This document shows positions 43,704 to 52,579 of a stretch of DNA of 64,000 nt, piece after piece. The stretch lies in contig JBCCBV010000015.1 in assembly GCA_039033855.1 (NCBI GenBank), positions 1 to 64,000 on the forward strand. Reading direction: 5' to 3'. This DNA is from JBCCBV01 sp039033855 (GTDB taxonomy: Bacteria; Planctomycetota; Phycisphaerae; Phycisphaerales; Phycisphaeraceae). The notes beneath the pieces were generated by a model. The model saw only the letters and a program-made list of their open reading frames with translations. It had not been told where the DNA came from and made no database searches. Numbering within the stretch: position 1 is the stretch's first letter; the number at the start of each line of letters is the position of its first letter. The translations under genes were made by a program, and so were the position numbers.

Positions 43704-44573
43704 TCAGCGATTCTTGAGCTTCGCCAGCAGCCGGAGCATCTCGAGATACAGCCAGATCAGCGTGACCATCAGGCCGAAGGCGCCGTACCACTCGGCCCAC
43801 TTGGGCAGCCGCATGGCCGTGCCGCGCTCGATGAAGTCGAAGTCCAGCAGCAGGTTGAACGCCGCCACCGCCACGATGACCAGGCTGATGCCGATGCCGA
43901 TCGGCCCGGAGTCGTGCAGATAAGGCATGGTTGCGCCAAACAGGCTCATCACGAACGACGCCACGTACGCCAGCAGCACGCCCATGGTGGCGATCAGAAT
44001 GCCGGCCCGGAGCTTATCGGTGACCCGGATGATGCGCGCCGCGTAGAGGATGAACATCCCGCCGGCGGTGCCCATCGTCAGCAGCACGGCCTGGGCGACG
44101 ATGCCGTTGAGCCCGCTCTCGGGCGTAAACGAGTTTTGATACATCGCCGAGATGCCGCCCAGGAACAGGCCCTGCAGCAGCCCGTAGATCGGGGTGGTGA
44201 ACGGCGCCCAGTGCGGCTTGAACGCCGTGGCGATGGCGAAGATCAGCCCGCCGATCGCGCCGCCGATCATGGCCGGGAACAGCCACCCCGCCGTCTCGCC
44301 GCTCTGCACGCCCTTCATGTAGGCGCCCCAGGTGAGCCCGGCGCCGGCGACGACGATGGCCAGGGTGATCAGCGACTTGACCGCCGTGCCGCCGACGGTC
44401 ATGTGCAGGGCGGCTTCTTTGGGCCCGCCGGTGGTTTCGAGGTCGAGGCCGCGCTGGTCGAGGCCGGCGCCGAAGCGCGCGTCGGCCGCCGCGCCCCCGG
44501 CCGTGGCCAGGCTGGCCTGCTGGCGGATCCGGTCCATGGCGGACTCGTTCATCGCGGGGTTGCTGGATCGCAT
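43704..44573 (-). CDS. Bax inhibitor-1/YccA-family membrane protein
   Basis: 289 residues with about seven transmembrane helices. The C-terminal half has the family's FDFIERG and MRLPKWAEWYGAFGLMVTLIWLYLEMLRLL. Bacterial members (YccA, YetJ) modulate membrane proteases or calcium leak. The N-terminal 50 residues are a hydrophilic extension (ATAGGAAADARFGAGLDQRG), longer than usual. Start 44573 has GGAA 8 bases upstream; an alternative is ATG 44552. Confidence 0.9.
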   Translation of the reverse strand: MRSSNPAMNESAMDRIRQQASLATAGGAAADARFGAGLDQRGLDLETTGGPKEAALHMTVGGTAVKSLITLAIVVAGAGLTWGAYMKGVQSGETAGWLFPAMIGGAIGGLIFAIATAFKPHWAPFTTPIYGLLQGLFLGGISAMYQNSFTPESGLNGIVAQAVLLTMGTAGGMFILYAARIIRVTDKLRAGILIATMGVLLAYVASFVMSLFGATMPYLHDSGPIGIGISLVIVAVAAFNLLLDFDFIERGTAMRLPKWAEWYGAFGLMVTLIWLYLEMLRLLAKLKNR

Positions 44574-44664
44574 AGCGGTGGTTCCGGAAAAAGGGTGAAC
44601 GGGCCGCCAGTCTAGCTACGCACGGGTGCTTCGGGCGCGGCGATGCGCCAATCTGGCCGGCGGC

Positions 44665-44670
44665 TAAGCT
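44665..44670 (+). promoter_or_regulatory. Candidate -10 element (TAAGCT) for leaderless mannose-1-P guanylyltransferase mRNA
   Basis: TAAGCT ends at 44670, six bases before ATG 44677. No Shine-Dalgarno site is present. Fits the leaderless pattern. Confidence 0.45.
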
Positions 44671-44676
44671 CCGCCC

Positions 44677-45780
44677 ATGCGATACGCCCTGATCATGGCC
44701 GGCGGCTCGGGCACGCGCCTGTGGCCGATGTCGACGAAAGAGACCCCCAAACAGCTCATCCCTTTCATCCAGGGCCGGAGCCTGCTCCAGATCGCGATGG
44801 AACGGCTCGAAGGCCTGGTGCCGCCCGAGCGCATCTACGTGGTGGCCGGCGAATCGACGCGGCAGGCGATGCTCGACAAGCTGCCCGGCCTCACCCCCGA
44901 CCGGTTCATCGGCGAGCCGATGGGTCGCGACACCCTCAACGCCGTGGGCCTGGGCTGCTCGGTCATCGGCGCCAAAGACCCGGACGCGGTGGTGGCCGTG
45001 TTTACCGCCGACCATTTGATCGAACCCGAAGACACCTTCCGCGGCGTGGTCGAGTCGGGCTATGCGGTGGCCGAGTCGGTCGACAACGCGCTGGTGACGT
45101 TCGGCGTCGAGCCCACCTTCGCCGCGACGGGCTACGGGTACCTGGAGCTGGGCGACGCGATCGAGGGTTCCGCGGGCGGGGCCCGGGTCGTGGGTCGTTT
45201 CCAGGAGAAGCCCGACGCCGACACCGCAACCAAGTACCACGCCGCCGGCCCGGATCACTATCTCTGGAACTCGGGGATGTTTGTGTGGAAGGCCTCGGTG
45301 GTGATGGATTGCATCCGCCGGTATTGCCCGGACAACTATCCGATGCTCAAGGCGCTGGGCGAGGGCTGGGGTCGGCCGGACGTGATGAAGACTTTGCCCG
45401 AGGTATTTGGCGGGCTCAAGAAAATCAGCGTGGACTTCGCCGTCATGGAGCCGGCCGGCGCCGACGACACGGTCAAGGTCGCGGCGGTCCCGATGCCGGT
45501 GAAGTGGCTCGACGTGGGCAGCTGGCCGAGTTTCAAGGACACGCTCGAGCCCGATGCGCACGGCAACGCCGGCTCGGGCTGCAAGACGCTGTTCATGGAC
45601 GCGGCCAACAACCTGGTGGCCGGGACCGACCCGGGCCGGCTGGTGTCGGTGCTGGGTCTGAGCGACGTGGTGGTGATCGAAACCGAGACCTCCACGCTGG
45701 TGTGCTCGGCCGAGGCGGCGCAGCAGATCAAAGCGCTGCACGCCGAGGTGGCTGAGACATTCGGCAAGGCATATCTCTAA
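44677..45780 (+). CDS. manC: Mannose-1-phosphate guanylyltransferase
   Basis: 367 residues. It makes GDP-mannose from GTP and mannose-1-phosphate. The signature GGSGTRLWPMSTKETPKQ at the N-terminus, FTADHLI (metal Asp), RFQEKPD and LWNSGMFVW are intact. It lacks the C-terminal isomerase domain of bifunctional ManC. No Shine-Dalgarno; start follows a TAAGCT hexamer. It supplies mannosyl donor for glycans, but no mannosyltransferase is adjacent. Confidence 0.95.
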   Translation: MRYALIMAGGSGTRLWPMSTKETPKQLIPFIQGRSLLQIAMERLEGLVPPERIYVVAGESTRQAMLDKLPGLTPDRFIGEPMGRDTLNAVGLGCSVIGAKDPDAVVAVFTADHLIEPEDTFRGVVESGYAVAESVDNALVTFGVEPTFAATGYGYLELGDAIEGSAGGARVVGRFQEKPDADTATKYHAAGPDHYLWNSGMFVWKASVVMDCIRRYCPDNYPMLKALGEGWGRPDVMKTLPEVFGGLKKISVDFAVMEPAGADDTVKVAAVPMPVKWLDVGSWPSFKDTLEPDAHGNAGSGCKTLFMDAANNLVAGTDPGRLVSVLGLSDVVVIETETSTLVCSAEAAQQIKALHAEVAETFGKAYL

Positions 45781-45822
45781 AGAATCTCTTGCGGCGTGCT
45801 TTTTCGCGCGCGAAAGATTCTC
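45781..45822. terminator. Imperfect inverted repeat with a perfect TTTCGCGCGCGAAA core, candidate terminator
   Basis: Outer arms AGAATCT (45781) and AGATTCT (45815) enclose a second palindrome at 45802-45815. The element starts one base after the manC stop and lies before the convergent lipoprotein gene. There is no U run, so it may be a terminator or a protein site. Confidence 0.4.
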
Positions 45823-45856
45823 AACTGGTTGCGGGCAAGGGTTTGCGTTGGGCGGG

Positions 45857-47137
45857 TTACGCCGGGCCGGGGATCGTCCGGCTGGCCGATACGCCGGCCG
45901 CTTGCGGGCCGTAACGCTGGCGGGCGATCTCGAGCACGCGCTGGGTCATCAGGCCCAGGTCGGTGTGGCTGGCTTGTTCGAGCAGGCGTTTGCGGTCGCG
46001 CATCTCCAGGCGGATGCGCTGATCGCGGTTGAGCTCGAGCTCGATGTCGCGCTGGACGTCGCGCAGCGCTCGGCGGACCTCGGGCTGCACGTCGTCGACA
46101 TAGACCCACCACATCTGGTCGCCCACTTCGAACGGGCCGGCGTGCCGCCCGACTCCCAACTCGGCCGCGGCGCGGTTGACCGGGTCGCTGACAAAGTCGT
46201 TGCCGGACACCGGCTTGGGCCAGAGGCCGCCGTTGGATCGGCGGTAGTCGTTGAGCGGGCCCGAGGCGACTTCCACAAACGGCGTCCCACCGTCGAGCTC
46301 GCCGGCGATGCGCTCGGCCACCGGCCCGGCGTCGCTGAAGATCAGCCGGACCCGCCGCTGCTCGGGCCGGACGTAGCGGTGCAGGTTGTCGCGGTAGAAG
46401 CGTTCGATATCGCGCCGGGCGACGTTCACGCCGGGCTCGATACGGCTGGCGATGTAGAGCTGGACCAAGAACGCCTCGCGGAACTCGTCGAGGGTTTGTT
46501 CGAGGCCGACACCCTCGCGCTCGCGCAGCACGCGGTCGGCCATGGCCACCGAACCCTGGCCGTGCATGCGCAGGAGCTCTTCGCGCTCGGCCTGGGTGCG
46601 GAACTCGAGGAACTGGCGCTGCTGGGGCGTCAGCGAGGACTCGGCTTCGGCCACGATCAGCGCGCTGCGCAGGCGGGCGCCGATCTCTTCGTAGATGGCC
46701 CGGCCGGCCTGCTCGTCGAAGTCGCGGGGGGTGTTCCGGCCGATCGCCGCGAGCCTTGCGGACAACGGCTCGAGCACCTCCTCGGCGTACACCGGCTGGC
46801 CGTTGATCTGCCCGACCTTGGCCGCCAGCGCCGGGGCGACCCACGGCTCGGACGACGCGGCCGGCGGCTCGGCGAACCGGGCCCACCGTTCGGGGGATGG
46901 CTCGAGGGCCGGCAACCCGGGGTCGACAAAGTCGGCCGGGCTCAGCGAAGCGACCGGCGGCGGGGCGTCTTTGGCGTTGCTGGCGCAACCCAGGCCAACC
47001 AAGCACAGAGCCGATGCGGGCGCCAGGGCGTGCAGGAAGCTCCGTCGGGATCCGGATCGGGATCGGTCGGGTGATGCGTGGGAAACGCCGTGCATGGCCC
47101 CCATCATCGGCTTGGGCCCGGCCGGGTCAATAACCAT
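45857..47137 (-). CDS. Parvulin/SurA-like peptidyl-prolyl isomerase, lipoprotein
   Basis: Up to 426 residues. Signal peptide ends with LVGLGC, a lipobox. It has a SurA-like N-terminal helical part (DFDEQAGRAIYEEIGARLRSALI) and a parvulin-like region with RRVRLIFSD, ASGPLNDYRRSNGGLWPKP and GPFEVGDQMWWVYVDD. It would fold exported proteins at the envelope. The start is uncertain: 47137 overlaps the transglutaminase stop by 11 bases; in-frame ATGs at 47107 and 47095 also give a good signal peptide. It is the last of three genes with an ATP-grasp/alpha-E protein and a transglutaminase. Confidence 0.85.
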   Translation of the reverse strand: MVIDPAGPKPMMGAMHGVSHASPDRSRSGSRRSFLHALAPASALCLVGLGCASNAKDAPPPVASLSPADFVDPGLPALEPSPERWARFAEPPAASSEPWVAPALAAKVGQINGQPVYAEEVLEPLSARLAAIGRNTPRDFDEQAGRAIYEEIGARLRSALIVAEAESSLTPQQRQFLEFRTQAEREELLRMHGQGSVAMADRVLREREGVGLEQTLDEFREAFLVQLYIASRIEPGVNVARRDIERFYRDNLHRYVRPEQRRVRLIFSDAGPVAERIAGELDGGTPFVEVASGPLNDYRRSNGGLWPKPVSGNDFVSDPVNRAAAELGVGRHAGPFEVGDQMWWVYVDDVQPEVRRALRDVQRDIELELNRDQRIRLEMRDRKRLLEQASHTDLGLMTQRVLEIARQRYGPQAAGVSASRTIPGPA

Positions 47138-48080
47138 CGTTCATTATGCCCGCGGGCTCGACGCGCACGGCCACGTCGAGGTGGTGCGCGCCGCCGCCCA
47201 CGATCACGCCTTTGACCGGCGCCACGTCGGCGTAATCGCGGCCCCAGGCCACGGTCACGTGGGTGTCGCCGGGGATGCGGTTGTTGGTCGGGTCGAAGTC
47301 CACCCACCCCAGGTCGGCCCCCAGCGCGGCGGCCCGCAGCGACACCCAGGCGTGCGACGCGTCGGCGCCGACCAGCGCGTCGTTGGGGTTGGCCGGCGTA
47401 TCGGGCAAAGTGGCTTGCGGGTCAGATTCGGCCGTGGGCGCCGCCGAGCGCAGGTAGCCCGAGACGTACCGGGCCGGAAGGCCGAGGCTGCGCAGCATCG
47501 CGATCATCACGTGGGCGAAGTCCTGGCACACCCCGCGGCGCTGGGCGAACACGCGGTCCACCGGCGTCGAAACCGTGGTGGCCGTGGGGTCGTAGGCGAA
47601 CTCGGCGAAGATCCTGCGATTGAGCTCGTCGGCGGCTTCGAGCACCGGCCGTCGTTCGGTGAACGATTGCCGGGCGTACTCGGCCAGCGCCGGCCGCCGG
47701 GCCGTCAGGCGCGAGTCGAACGCCATGGCCAGGGCCGTTAGCCCGTCGGGGCTGCGGTCGCGGCGGGCGTACTCCGCGACGTCTTCCCATGCCGGAGAAA
47801 CCGAGAGCATCGGCGTCGGGGCGGGGTGAACCGAGACCTCGCTGTGGGCATCGACGATCAGCGCCTGATGCGGGCGGTCGAGGGTGAACCGGGCGCCGTG
47901 GTTGCCAAAGTCGTCGGTGTGGGCGTCGATCGCTTCGGGCGCGGGGTCGATGCGCAGGTCGAAACGGTGGGTGGTCTGGCCCGGGGTGTCGCGCGGGCGC
48001 AGGAACACCTGGTGCTGGCCGAGGTCCACCGGGCCGGTGTAGCGGTAGGTCGTGCGGTGGCGGACGCGGTAGCGGGTCAC
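47127..48080 (-). CDS. Transglutaminase-like cysteine peptidase-fold protein
   Basis: 317 residues. N-terminal beta domain (RHRTTYRYTGPVDLGQHQVFLRPR) followed by a transglutaminase core with catalytic Cys in RRGVCQDFAHVMI, His in ASHAWVSLR and Asp in WVDFDPTNN. The architecture (bacterial transglutaminase-like N-terminal plus core) is the one regularly encoded with circularly permuted ATP-grasp and alpha-E proteins. Its ATG overlaps the stop of the ATP-grasp gene by four bases (ATGA). Probable role: peptide hydrolysis or transpeptidation in the same pathway. Confidence 0.93.
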   Translation of the reverse strand: MTRYRVRHRTTYRYTGPVDLGQHQVFLRPRDTPGQTTHRFDLRIDPAPEAIDAHTDDFGNHGARFTLDRPHQALIVDAHSEVSVHPAPTPMLSVSPAWEDVAEYARRDRSPDGLTALAMAFDSRLTARRPALAEYARQSFTERRPVLEAADELNRRIFAEFAYDPTATTVSTPVDRVFAQRRGVCQDFAHVMIAMLRSLGLPARYVSGYLRSAAPTAESDPQATLPDTPANPNDALVGADASHAWVSLRAAALGADLGWVDFDPTNNRIPGDTHVTVAWGRDYADVAPVKGVIVGGGAHHLDVAVRVEPAGIMNDGY

Positions 48081-50728
48081 GGCGCCCCTCCGTCGGCGTC
48101 GTGCGCCACGTCGTCCGGAGCCGCGTCTGCAAGGTCGTCGGGGGTGTCCAAGGCCTGCTCGACGCCCAGGGTGCGCGGCGACTGGGTATGCGATAAGAAC
48201 CGTCGGGTCAGCGCGTCCGACAACGCCGGCGCCTGGGCGATGAGCCCATCCAGGAAGACGTCGAGCGATTTGCGCTCGCCCCGCGGCCCGTCGGCGCGCG
48301 ACAAGACGCTGGGGTCGGCCAGACGCACCGCCGCGAGCATGCCGATCGACAGCCGGTGGTCCTCGGCCCGGGCGCCCGGGCGGTCTGAACCCGGCAGCGC
48401 GGTCAGGTGCGCTTCGATCTGCACCAGGTTGAACGCGATCGACCGCGGGTTCGATTCGTCGAACACCAACAGGTCCAGCACGCCCGACGCGGCGGCGGCG
48501 GCCTGGTAGCGGTCGCGATAGGTCATGGTCGAGTCGGCGACTTCGAGCACGGCCTCGAGGCCGGCGGCGGCCCGCGCTTCGCCGAGCGCGAGCACCGCCC
48601 GCAGCACCCGGGACAGGCCGAGCACCCGCTCGATCCGCCGGCCCAGGTCCAGGAAACGCCAGCCCTGGTTGCGGGTCATCGACTCGTGGTTGAGCCCGGC
48701 GAAGGCCGCGAGCGTGAGCACCACCCGGTCGAGCAGCGCGACGGCGTCGGCCGTGTCTCCGCCTTGCCGCGCGTGCTCGAACGTGGATTCGAGCTGCGAG
48801 ATGATCCGCCAGGTGTCGGTTGAGATGCGGTCGCGCACGCGCGACGCCAGCCCGTAGGCGTTGCCGGTGATGCCCGCCAGCGACCCGGCTTGGCCGGGGT
48901 CGAACACGCGTTGTTGCAGCACGGCCTCGGCCAGGGTCCAGGGGTCGTCCGCGTCGTTCTCGCCTTTTTCAGGCCCGGGGGCCACGGCGTGCAGGGCGCT
49001 CATCAGGTCGGGCAGCGCTTCGGGCGACTGCCCCCAGCCCGGCGCGTCGTCGGACAGCCGCGCGGCGATCGCCCGCAACAGGCGCACCACCGCCTCGGCC
49101 CGATCGACGTACCGCCCGAGCCAATACAGGTTGTCGGCCACCCGGCTGGGCAGGTCGGCGCCGCGGGCCACGGCTTGGTCTCCGTCGGCCGAGCGCAGCA
49201 GGCTGAACGGCGCCACCGGGCCCTCCGAGCGCACCCAGGTGTCTTTGCTGCCGCCGCCGCGCTGCATCGACGTGACGCGCGATTCCGGCGAGCTGGAGAC
49301 CCGCGTCAGCCCGCCGGGCAGCACCGTGTATCCGCCGTCGGGCGCCGCGGCGACGAAGATGCGCAAGATCAGGTGCCGCCGGTCCAGCGACCGGCCGTTC
49401 CAGCACGGCGCCGTGGACAGGTCGACGCTCTCCTGGGCCAGATAGGCCTCGGGGTGCTCGGCGATGCGGGTGAGCAGTTCGTCCCGTTGATCTTGAGAAA
49501 GTTGGTCTCCGAAGATGGGCTGCGCGTCGGCCCGGCCGGGCATCGCCGGCTTGATCACCAGGTCGGTCAGGTGGTCGCGCACGTGCGCGAACGCGTCGGG
49601 CTGGCCGCACCACCAGGTGGCGATGCTGGGCAGCCTTAGCTCCTGGCCGAGCACGCGTCGGCAGAGCCCGGGCAGGAACGGCGACCACGCCGGCGACTCC
49701 ACCACCCCGGCGCCGAGCGCGTTGGCCAGCACCACGCGCCCCGAGCGCGCCGCGCGCACCAGGCCCGGCACGCCGATGGCCGATTCGCCGCGGAGTTCGA
49801 GCGGGTCGCAGTAGTCGTCGTCGAGTCGGCGGAGCACCGCGTCGACGGGTTCGAGCCCGCCGAGCGTCTTGAGGTAGACCCCGCCGTGGCGGACGGTCAG
49901 GTCGGCGCCTTCGGCCAGGGTGACGCCCAGGTACCGGGCCATGTAGGCGTGTTCGAAGTACGTCTCGTTGTACGGGCCGGGGGTCAGCAGGACGATGCGC
50001 GCGGCCTCGCCCCGTGGGCACACGGCGCGGACGCTGCGCAGCAGGGTGTCGAAGAACCGGGCGAGGCGCTCGATGCGCGCGGCGCGGAACGCATCCGGCA
50101 ATCTTCTTGAGACTACGAGACGGTTTTCCAGGCAGTAGCCGGCGCCGCTGGGGGCCTGGGTGCGGTCGGCCAGGACCCACCATCGCCCGTCGGGCGAGCG
50201 GGCCAGGTCCATGGCGGTGAGCAGCAGCCGGCGGCCGCCGGCGGGGGTCCATCCGCAGCAGGGCCGGAGGTAGCCGGGGTGGGCGAAGGCCAGGCTGGCG
50301 GGCAGGTCGCCGGACGCCAGCAGGTCGCGCGGGCCGTAGAGGTCGTCGAGGATGGCGTCGAGCAGGCGGGCGCGCTGCTTGGCGCCGGCCTCGATGCCGG
50401 CCCATTCGTCGGCGCCCAGGACCAGGGGCAGCGGGTCGAGCGCCCAGGGGCGGTGCATGCCGCGCGGGTCGCCGTAGACGTTGTAGGTCACGCCGTTTTC
50501 TTCAAGTTCGGCCAGCCCGCGGGCCCAGCGGCGGCCCAGCCCGTCGGGTCCGAGGCGTTCGAGCTCGCGCACCGTTTCGCTCCAGCCCGGGCGCAGTTGG
50601 CCCAGGGGGTCGACGAACTCGTCGTACGCGGCGCCGGACGAGGCGTAGCCCCACGGCTCGGCCGGGTCGGCGGCGTCGGCGGGGAACAACGCCACGCGGG
50701 CGCTGGGCAGGGGAGCGGGGGGGGTCAC
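48077..50728 (-). CDS. Fusion of circularly permuted ATP-grasp and alpha-E domains
   Basis: 883 residues. Residues about 1-500 are the circularly permuted ATP-grasp (type 2) domain: GVTYNVYGDPRGMHRPW, LTPGPYNETYFEHAYMARYLG, GVYLKTLGGLEPVDAVLRRLDDDYCDPLEL and LVIKPAMPG. Residues about 540-860 are an all-helical alpha-E domain (LPSRVADNLYWLGRYVDRAEAVVRLLR). Known systems encode these as two genes beside a transglutaminase; here they are fused. They are predicted to make amide-linked peptide tags, with no proven product. Start GTG 50728; there is no strong Shine-Dalgarno site. Head of a three-gene operon. Confidence 0.92.
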   Translation of the reverse strand: MTPPAPLPSARVALFPADAADPAEPWGYASSGAAYDEFVDPLGQLRPGWSETVRELERLGPDGLGRRWARGLAELEENGVTYNVYGDPRGMHRPWALDPLPLVLGADEWAGIEAGAKQRARLLDAILDDLYGPRDLLASGDLPASLAFAHPGYLRPCCGWTPAGGRRLLLTAMDLARSPDGRWWVLADRTQAPSGAGYCLENRLVVSRRLPDAFRAARIERLARFFDTLLRSVRAVCPRGEAARIVLLTPGPYNETYFEHAYMARYLGVTLAEGADLTVRHGGVYLKTLGGLEPVDAVLRRLDDDYCDPLELRGESAIGVPGLVRAARSGRVVLANALGAGVVESPAWSPFLPGLCRRVLGQELRLPSIATWWCGQPDAFAHVRDHLTDLVIKPAMPGRADAQPIFGDQLSQDQRDELLTRIAEHPEAYLAQESVDLSTAPCWNGRSLDRRHLILRIFVAAAPDGGYTVLPGGLTRVSSSPESRVTSMQRGGGSKDTWVRSEGPVAPFSLLRSADGDQAVARGADLPSRVADNLYWLGRYVDRAEAVVRLLRAIAARLSDDAPGWGQSPEALPDLMSALHAVAPGPEKGENDADDPWTLAEAVLQQRVFDPGQAGSLAGITGNAYGLASRVRDRISTDTWRIISQLESTFEHARQGGDTADAVALLDRVVLTLAAFAGLNHESMTRNQGWRFLDLGRRIERVLGLSRVLRAVLALGEARAAAGLEAVLEVADSTMTYRDRYQAAAAASGVLDLLVFDESNPRSIAFNLVQIEAHLTALPGSDRPGARAEDHRLSIGMLAAVRLADPSVLSRADGPRGERKSLDVFLDGLIAQAPALSDALTRRFLSHTQSPRTLGVEQALDTPDDLADAAPDDVAHDADGGAP

Positions 50729-51035
50729 GGCAGGTTGGTCGGTTGGATCACGCGGAAGCGGCGCACCTTGGAGCCCATTTAAATGTGAAGGCTCAATGAA
50801 GGCTCAGCCGGGCACGGTAGCCGGCGTCGGCAGGGTGCGCGGGGTAGCGCAATCCCGCAAAAGGCTGCGAACGAGTCGCATCTTCGCCGATTGCCCCGAT
50901 TCCGCTTCCGCGCGGGCCGCAACGGCGATATCGTGTCGGGTCAAGTTGACCTGAATAGGTCAGCCTGTTCCTGACCTCCGGGGATCGATCCGAGTCCACC
51001 AGAGGGGTTGCCCGGCAGCGGGCGGGGTGTGTGCG
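50729..51035. other. Divergent intergenic region before the ACIII operon
   Basis: 307 bases with no convincing gene. It carries the ATP-grasp gene upstream region on the minus side and, near 50940-50977, a palindromic cluster that looks like a regulator site for the respiratory operon. Confidence 0.5.
50940..50977 (+). promoter_or_regulatory. Candidate operator: overlapping palindromes with a third half-site
   Basis: GTCAAGTTGAC (50940-50950) is a perfect palindrome with a central G. TGACCT-GAAT-AGGTCA (50947-50962) is a perfect 6-4-6 inverted repeat overlapping it. A further TGACCT is at 50972-50977. The cluster is 60-95 bases upstream of the first gene of the ACIII operon. Confidence 0.45.
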
Positions 51036-51554
51036 ATGGCGCAAAACGTTGCAACAACTGGACCTGTGTGGAGCCACGCGGCCGGCCCCGGCGTGCGGAC
51101 GGCTTCGCAAGCGGTGGCCTTGGCGTGGATTTCCTGGGGCGTGATGCTGTTGACCCCGGCGATCTGGGGCCTGGCGATCGCGATGCGGTCGAGCTTCCTG
51201 GGCCAGCCCGCGGAAGCGAGTTGGGTGGGTTGGGGCGCCGGCGTGCTGGCCGCGGCGTGGTTGGCGATCGCCACGCCCACGATGTTGATCCTCCGGGGCT
51301 ATGTGCTCCGCGCCGCGTGGTCGGGCCGTCCGGTCGATCCGGACAGCTACCTGCGTGGCTTGGTGGGGGTGTGGTTAACGCTCGAAGCCGGCGCGGTGGT
51401 CGCGCTGATCGGGGCGACGGTGTCCGGCTCGGCGTGGCCCGGTTTGCTGCCGGCGATGCTGGCGGTGCTGGCGCTTTCGGCGATCCGTCCCGACGCGTCG
51501 GCGGTGGCCGAGCCCCCCGTCCTGAGCTTCGACAGCCCGGCGCCTGCGCGGTAA
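51036..51554 (+). CDS. Small membrane protein at head of ACIII operon, function unknown
   Basis: 172 residues with four predicted transmembrane helices, about residues 23-50, 62-84, 105-128 and 133-150. It has no haem, Cys or other cofactor motif. It lies 67 bases before actA on the same strand and may be transcribed with it. I do not recognise a family; it could be an assembly factor or an extra complex subunit. Start 51036 follows a G-rich stretch; a GTG at 51027 is possible. Confidence 0.75.
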   Translation: MAQNVATTGPVWSHAAGPGVRTASQAVALAWISWGVMLLTPAIWGLAIAMRSSFLGQPAEASWVGWGAGVLAAAWLAIATPTMLILRGYVLRAAWSGRPVDPDSYLRGLVGVWLTLEAGAVVALIGATVSGSAWPGLLPAMLAVLALSAIRPDASAVAEPPVLSFDSPAPAR

Positions 51555-51621
51555 CGTCCGCGCGGGTAATGGTCCGATGGTGACATCGGGCACGTTCTGA
51601 CCCTTTGTGACACAGCGCTTG

Positions 51622-52515
51622 ATGGCCCACGACAAGACCGACCCGTCCGCCGCGATCTTCCCCAAGTGGGCGAACTACGCGTTGCCGTTGCTCGTGCTCG
51701 GCGCCATTGGCGGCGCGCTGATCACCCCGCCGATCGTGTTCTTCGGCCTGTCGGCCACCACGCTCAACGTGGGCTACCGCCCCGAGCAGCCGGTCCCCTA
51801 CAGCCACGCCATCCACGTCGGGCAGCTGGGCCTGGACTGTCTGCACTGCCACAACACGGTGGATCAGGCGAGCTTCGCCGCCATCCCGCCGACCGCCACC
51901 TGCATCAATTGCCACGCGCCGGGCGAGTTCCCCGAAGGCGTGGATGAAAACGGCGACGGCGCCCCCGACGCCACCAACTGGATGGGTATCTGGCAGAACA
52001 GCCCAAAGCTCAAGGCCGTGCATGAAAGCTTCTTCACCGGCGAGCCCATCGAGTGGGTCAAGGTCCACGACCTGGCCGACTACGCCTACTTCAACCACTC
52101 GTCCCACGTGAACCGCGGCGTGGGCTGTTACTCCTGCCACGGCCGGGTCGACCAGATGGGCGCCGAGAACAACGGCCAGTCCGTCTGGCAGGTCCACGAG
52201 TTGTCGATGGCTTGGTGTATCGAGTGCCACCGGGCCCCGGAAAAGGCCCTGCGCCCGCTCGACCAGGTCACCAACATGACCTGGCACATGGGCAGCGAAG
52301 CGGTGTTTGAGCAGCTCAAGGCCGCCCGCGGCGAGTCGGACTGGACGCCCGAAGAACTCCAGCGGCTGCGCGAACGCTCGCGCGAACTCGGCATTCCGCA
52401 AGCGGAAGGCCAGAGCGTGGCCGACGCACAAGAAGAGCTCGGGCGCAAGCTCAAAGAGTCGTACCTGATCCACAGCGAGGCCTACATGCAGGCCTGCTCG
52501 ACCTGCCATCGCTAA
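51622..52515 (+). CDS. actA: ACIII subunit ActA, pentahaem cytochrome c
   Basis: 297 residues with one N-terminal transmembrane helix (about 19-40) and five CXXCH haem sites: CLHCH 73-77, CINCH 94-98, CYSCH 169-173, CIECH 199-203, CSTCH 292-296. The number and spacing match ActA of Alternative Complex III, which passes electrons from ActB iron-sulfur clusters to ActE or a soluble carrier. Start: ATG 51622 is preferred; GTG 51607 is in frame and would add five residues. Neither has a clear Shine-Dalgarno site. Confidence 0.95.
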   Translation: MAHDKTDPSAAIFPKWANYALPLLVLGAIGGALITPPIVFFGLSATTLNVGYRPEQPVPYSHAIHVGQLGLDCLHCHNTVDQASFAAIPPTATCINCHAPGEFPEGVDENGDGAPDATNWMGIWQNSPKLKAVHESFFTGEPIEWVKVHDLADYAYFNHSSHVNRGVGCYSCHGRVDQMGAENNGQSVWQVHELSMAWCIECHRAPEKALRPLDQVTNMTWHMGSEAVFEQLKAARGESDWTPEELQRLRERSRELGIPQAEGQSVADAQEELGRKLKESYLIHSEAYMQACSTCHR

Positions 52516-52579
52516 GCCCCGCGGGCGGCGACGCCCGGCGGTTTGCACGGTCTCGCACTTTTCGGAACGAACCCACCCC

